A stretch of 64,000 nt of DNA. Origin: Candidatus Nanopelagicales bacterium (GTDB lineage: Bacteria; Actinomycetota; Actinomycetes; S36-B12). This document shows positions 63,922 through 64,000 of this stretch, piece by piece (position 1 is the stretch's first letter; the number at the start of each line of letters is the position of its first letter). Location of the stretch: positions 62,001 to 126,000 of the forward strand of contig JAGYKV010000018.1 of assembly GCA_018401415.1 (NCBI GenBank), written 5' to 3'. The notes under the pieces were generated by a model. That model did not search any database. It saw nothing but the letters and a program-made list of their open reading frames with translations, and was not told where the DNA came from. The position numbers and the translations under genes are program-made.

Positions 63922-64000
63922 GTGACCGCACCCCAATCTGATATCCCGAGCAATGTTCTGGCTGCTCGCTACGCATCGGCAGACATGGTGCGAATCTGGA
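63922..64000 (+). CDS. purB: adenylosuccinate lyase, 3' partial (start only)
   Basis: The first 26 codons are visible from a GTG with GGAAGGATAGG upstream. The sequence IPSNVLAARYASADMVRIW matches the N-terminus of actinobacterial PurB. The position right after purD and near purA supports this. The rest lies beyond the window. Confidence 0.85.
   Translation, partial: MTAPQSDIPSNVLAARYASADMVRIW

Overview
The window reads as a contiguous chromosomal segment of an actinobacterium (Actinomycetota) of intermediate GC content (about half, judged by eye). The evidence is an HspR-controlled dnaK-grpE-dnaJ-hspR-clpB locus, a mycothiol-dependent-enzyme-type DinB protein, a decaprenyl-phosphate-arabinose operon (UbiA-type phosphoribosyltransferase, DprE1, DprE2), a CopD-CtaG fusion, and an actinobacterial gene set around dcd, the large Fe-S oxidoreductase, clpB, pyrE, the SpoU methyltransferase, fba, DUF3151, purA, purD and purB. 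No phage, transposon, integron or CRISPR array is visible. An uncultivated, possibly aquatic lineage is a guess; genus cannot be assigned.

Layout. 0-6.7 kb: end of a class III aminotransferase, a frameshifted SDR, a secreted glycoside hydrolase, a membrane SpoIIE/PP2C phosphatase, PPK2 and an EamA transporter. 6.7-15.1 kb: a cytochrome bd module, cydA-cydB-cydD-cydC, followed 2 bp later by a DevS/DosS-like sensor kinase and a convergent DevR/DosR-like regulator. A perfect core DosR box lies upstream of cydA, so this block looks like a self-contained low-oxygen regulatory circuit. 15.1-21.8 kb: DinB-like enzyme, nitrilase, L,D-transpeptidase, rhodanese lipoprotein with a CsoR/CstR-type operator over its start, CopD-CtaG, CopC and a CPA2 antiporter. 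21.9-25.4 kb: divergent acyl-CoA dehydrogenase and acyl-CoA ligase. 25.4-29 kb: cell-wall arabinose donor operon. 29-34.7 kb: SDR, DUF6159, paired SMR proteins, SulP plus MerR, then a tRNA-Gly(CCC) whose 3' end is repeated in a 58-bp tandem array.

34.7-43 kb: fused proline dehydrogenase/P5C dehydrogenase with a divergent PAS-AraC regulator, dcd, a non-coding or decayed stretch, a large membrane Fe-S oxidoreductase split by a frameshift, and a NERD-TM-Excalibur protein. 43-50 kb: heat-shock operon whose promoter is overlapped by a HAIR operator. 50-56.4 kb: aminotransferase, ACAD-like protein, trypsin-like protease, pyrE, DUF368 and an rRNA/tRNA methyltransferase. 56.8-64 kb: fba, DUF3151, amine-oxidase-like flavoprotein, purA, GNAT, aminotransferase, purD and the start of purB.

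At least seven otherwise conserved genes, including cydB and purD, carry a single-base frame change, several of them in homopolymer runs. This pattern suggests consensus sequencing error more than true gene loss. I found no clearly novel multi-gene system. The best candidates for follow-up are the DosR-box/cyd/DevRS circuit, the CsoR-like operator on the rhodanese gene, the tRNA-derived repeat array and the Cys-to-Ala change in DprE1.
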